This document shows positions 6,259 through 8,560 of a DNA stretch of 8,560 bases, piece by piece. The notes below the pieces were generated by a model, which was given only the letters and a program-made list of their open reading frames with translations, had not been told where the DNA came from and searched no databases. A program made the translations under genes and the position numbers. The DNA is from an uncultured Lachnospiraceae bacterium (GTDB taxonomy: Bacteria; Bacillota; Clostridia; Lachnospirales; Lachnospiraceae): contig CALDLG010000106.1 in NCBI GenBank assembly GCA_937910785.1, positions 1 to 8,560 on the forward strand. Reading direction: 5' to 3'. Every line of letters starts with the position of its first letter. Position 1 is the stretch's first letter.

Positions 6259-8232
6259 TTAACTGGATGCGAGTGTAAACTCGTTTACCAGCTGTTTTAA
6301 GCCGGCCGCTTCCGCGGAAAGCTGTTCGCTCGCGGAGGCGCCTTCCTCTGCAGTAGCGCTGTTGCTCTGTACCACGATCGAGATCTGGTTGATTCCCTCG
6401 GATACCTGCCATACGGCATCCGACTGTTCATTGGACACGGTGGCGATATTGTCGATGGAATCGACGACGGACTGTATGCTGTTTACGACACCCGACAGGA
6501 TATCTGCCGTACTGCTTGCAATTTCCGTTCCGATATGTACCGCATCCGTAGAATGCTCGATGAGGGATGAAGTATTCTGTGCCGCCTCTGCGGACTTGCT
6601 TGCGAGGTTCCGGACTTCTTCCGCGACAACGGCAAAACCTTTGCCCGCGCTGCCCGCTCTTGCGGCTTCCACAGCCGCGTTCAGGGCCAGTATATTGGTC
6701 TGGAATGCGATATCATCGATTGTTTTTAAAATCTTTTCAATTTCGTTGGAGCTGGTCTGAATCTTATCCATAGCTTCTACCAGACTCTGCATTTTCTGAT
6801 TACATAAGGAAACTTCCTCACCGGTCCGATGGGTCTGGTCGCGGGCCTCCAGGGCACCGCCTGCGGTGCTTTTTGCCTGTTCGGAGATCTCATTGATTCT
6901 TGCCGCAAGTTCCTGTACGGAGCTTGCCTGTTCCGCAGTTCCCTGACTGAGCGTCTGAGCGCTTGCCGATAACTGATTGCTGGCTGCGGATACCTGTTCC
7001 GCGGAATGGTTGACCTGGCACATGGCGGTGCTTAACTCCATTTTCATATGACGCATGGAAAGCAGAATATTTCGAAAGCTTCCGACATAGACATCTTCAT
7101 GCTGGGTATGGACATCCAGATTCTGGTTAGCCATTTCAGTGAGCAGATAACCGATATCGTTGATGACGGTACTCAACCCTTCGACCAGAGAAGTGGTGGA
7201 TCTCGCAAGCATACCGGTTTCGTCTTTGCTGGTGATTTTGGGCATCGGGGTGTCCAGATCGCCTTTTACAAGGAGTTCCATCCGTTTGGCGCAGGCTTTC
7301 ATCGGTTTGCCGATGTTGATGGACAGAGCCAGTGCAGCTACGGCGGAAAGCAGGATAGAAATGACGATGGTTACAATACTGATGACCATGGCATCGCGGG
7401 TGGAAGCCAGATAATTCAGCTGCGGTGCGGTAACGGCTATGCTCCAGTCGTCCGTATCTTTTACGGGTGCATAGGCGGCGAACATTTTGTGCTCTCCGCT
7501 CGTATATTCTCCGAAACCGTTTTCGCCCTGACGCATGGACGCATGGATCTTGGCCAGTTCTGCCAGTGACGGATCGTTCCCGGCCTCAGCTTCGATATTC
7601 TGGACCGTAATCGTATCAAGCGTAACATCGGCGATCGTATCGCCGGATTTATTAATCATATAGGCTCTGCTATTTTCACCAATCTGAATGGCTGATACAA
7701 TGTCATTCAAAAAAGTTTCATGTGGAACAAAATATACGACGCCTACAATGGATTTCCCATGGATTCCTTTAGAATATAGAGGCGCTGCTACCATAATAGA
7801 TAGTTCCCCTGTTATTTTGCTGATTAATGGTTCTGATACGAAAACATTTCCTTGCATGGCTTGTTGTACATATTCACGATCCGAATAATCATTGCCGTCA
7901 AAAATACTGATTCCATCTGCGCCAACAATATTTCCCCTTTGAAAATCATGCATAGAAACGCGTTCATCAATGATAGCCTGCTTTTTTTCTACTGACACTT
8001 TAGGATTAGACAATTGTGGAATACACCCTACTTCCATGACAACATTTTTATATGCCTCCAGTTCTTGCTGTGCCTGCCCTGCTGCCAGGACTGCCGTTTG
8101 GCTCATCATTTGTTCTACAGTGGACATCGTGTTGTTGTAGTTTAGCATGATGCTTGAAGCTCCAGATGCGGCCAGTCCGATTAGAACAGTCAAAATAAGA
8201 CATAAGGTGATTTTGGTTCGAATGCTTTTCAT
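6259..8232 (-). CDS. Methyl-accepting chemotaxis protein with dCache-type sensor
   Basis: A 657-residue membrane chemoreceptor that passes ligand state to CheA/CheW. A transmembrane helix at about 8-29 is followed by a large extracellular region (35-272) with the clostridial dCache pattern (DYSDREYVQQAMQG at 115-128, then FVSEPLISKITGELSIMVAA at 131-150). I do not see the amino-acid-binding dCache motif, so the ligand is unassigned. A second transmembrane helix (about 280-304) leads into HAMP (305-357) and a second HAMP-like segment (about 358-405). The signalling coiled coil spans about 405-650, with the highly conserved hairpin tip at 499-552 (IDDIAFQTNILALNAAVEAA, then GKGFAVVAEEVRNLA). 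No C-terminal NWETF-type CheR tether is present. AGGGGGTA (complement of 8241-8248) lies eight bases before the ATG. The first ~190 codons are about 41% GC by hand count against roughly 52-70% in sampled blocks of the remainder, suggesting a mosaic gene. No che genes are nearby. Confidence 0.95.
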   Translation of the reverse strand: MKSIRTKITLCLILTVLIGLAASGASSIMLNYNNTMSTVEQMMSQTAVLAAGQAQQELEAYKNVVMEVGCIPQLSNPKVSVEKKQAIIDERVSMHDFQRGNIVGADGISIFDGNDYSDREYVQQAMQGNVFVSEPLISKITGELSIMVAAPLYSKGIHGKSIVGVVYFVPHETFLNDIVSAIQIGENSRAYMINKSGDTIADVTLDTITVQNIEAEAGNDPSLAELAKIHASMRQGENGFGEYTSGEHKMFAAYAPVKDTDDWSIAVTAPQLNYLASTRDAMVISIVTIVISILLSAVAALALSINIGKPMKACAKRMELLVKGDLDTPMPKITSKDETGMLARSTTSLVEGLSTVINDIGYLLTEMANQNLDVHTQHEDVYVGSFRNILLSMRHMKMELSTAMCQVNHSAEQVSAASNQLSASAQTLSQGTAEQASSVQELAARINEISEQAKSTAGGALEARDQTHRTGEEVSLCNQKMQSLVEAMDKIQTSSNEIEKILKTIDDIAFQTNILALNAAVEAARAGSAGKGFAVVAEEVRNLASKSAEAAQNTSSLIEHSTDAVHIGTEIASSTADILSGVVNSIQSVVDSIDNIATVSNEQSDAVWQVSEGINQISIVVQSNSATAEEGASASEQLSAEAAGLKQLVNEFTLASS

Positions 8233-8262
8233 TTCAACGTTACCCCCTGCTTACATGTTTGA

Positions 8263-8292
8263 AATATAAGATATTTAGATTAACAGATTCAA
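8263..8292 (-). promoter_or_regulatory. Candidate chemoreceptor promoter, proximal
   Basis: On the minus strand TTGAAT (complement of 8287-8292) is followed after 18 bases by TATATT (complement of 8263-8268). These match the sigma-A -35 and -10 in four and five of six bases. The start would fall near 8256, leaving a leader of about 24 bases that contains the ribosome binding site. No good sigma-28/sigma-D motility promoter was found here. Confidence 0.45.
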
Positions 8293-8302
8293 CTGTTTTT
8301 GT

Positions 8303-8330
8303 ATTGTAAGTTGCTATTCCTGCTTGTCAA
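8303..8330 (-). promoter_or_regulatory. Candidate chemoreceptor promoter, distal
   Basis: On the minus strand a perfect TTGACA (complement of 8325-8330) is followed after 16 bases by TACAAT (complement of 8303-8308, five of six to consensus). It is the best sigma-A match in this spacer and would give a leader of about 60 bases. A short palindrome GCGTT-T-AACGC at 8340-8350 sits about ten bases upstream of the -35 and could be a regulator site. That last point is weak. Confidence 0.5.
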
Positions 8331-8515
8331 CTACTATCTGCGTTTAACGCGGGACAACATCATTTTATGACTAAAACCTAGAGCGTTTTTTCTAAGTGAA
8401 TGTTTTGGCAGAGTTATTAATCTACACTAAAAGAGGGAACTGTCTTACCTGAGGAAGGTGTTGCAGAATTATTAAAGAGACTGCATTAGGAAATTATACC
8501 GTAATGTAGTAGTTC
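8331..8515 (+). other. AT-rich spacer without a recognised gene; possible gene remnant
   Basis: No open frame of useful length is present on either strand. On the plus strand, 8421-8489 is open after a stop and reads STLKEGTVLPEEGVAELLKR followed by LH and a stop. The composition looks protein-like and it lies just before a plus-strand terminator. It may be the decayed C-terminal end of a lost plus-strand gene, but I do not recognise the family and a chance frame cannot be excluded. Confidence 0.25.
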
Positions 8516-8545
8516 AAAGGGGAATGCGTTTGCATTCCCCTTTTT
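8516..8545 (+). terminator. Strong intrinsic terminator
   Basis: AAAGGGGAATGC at 8516-8527 pairs perfectly with GCATTCCCCTTT at 8532-8543 around a GTTT loop, and a T-run at 8541-8545 follows. Read on the minus strand the stem is followed by only three Ts, so it acts best on plus-strand transcripts, though it could also stop transcription entering from the right. No intact plus-strand gene lies before it in the window. Confidence 0.8.
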
Positions 8546-8560
8546 AAGAAACATAATAGA

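Noticed and set aside
7048..7569. 173-codon plus-strand frame within the chemoreceptor
   Set aside because: Antisense to the conserved dCache, HAMP and start of the signalling region; no domain recognised.
1..8560. CRISPR array, tRNA, rRNA, insertion sequence or attachment site
   Set aside because: No repeated spacer-like units, tRNA or rRNA segments, transposase genes or terminal inverted repeats were seen.

Overview
The window looks like a chromosomal stretch from a Firmicute of the class Clostridia, probably a gut-type Lachnospiraceae relative. This is inferred from the protein style (a clostridial UmuC-like Y-family polymerase, an XRE regulator, an AraC regulator and a dCache chemoreceptor), from AGGAGG-like ribosome binding sites, and from mixed base composition (GC-rich coding DNA, AT-rich spacers). 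No species call is possible from the sequence alone.

Layout. At 1-240 (minus) is the N-terminal 80 codons of a Y-family error-prone DNA polymerase that runs off the left edge. The AT-rich spacer 241-533 holds a candidate promoter and palindrome for that polymerase, two hairpins with U-tracts, and an extended -10 promoter for the next gene. From 534 to 6226 (plus) four genes are packed as one probable operon. They are an XRE-type DNA-binding domain fused to a degenerate PurM (AIR synthetase)-like domain, an AraC-family regulator 39 bp downstream, and two ABC half-transporters. The first transporter gene overlaps the AraC stop by an ATGA, and the second follows after 12 bp. A methyl-accepting chemotaxis protein lies convergently on the minus strand (6259-8232), only 32 bp from the operon end, with tandem candidate promoters to its right. 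The last 230 bp hold no recognisable gene but end in a strong plus-strand hairpin terminator.

How the genes may work together (inference). The two half-transporters, each with six predicted membrane helices and a complete ATPase domain, most likely form a heterodimeric exporter. The two regulators in the same transcript would control it: AraC by ligand sensing through its N-terminal region, and the XRE protein through its PurM-like domain. That domain keeps the PurM fold sequence but has lost the glycine-rich, substrate and ATP motifs, so it looks like an enzyme turned ligand sensor. The substrate exported is not evident.

The most notable items are the XRE-PurM fusion regulator at the head of an exporter operon, and the chemoreceptor, whose first ~190 codons have a clearly lower GC content than the rest, suggesting that part of the sensor was swapped.
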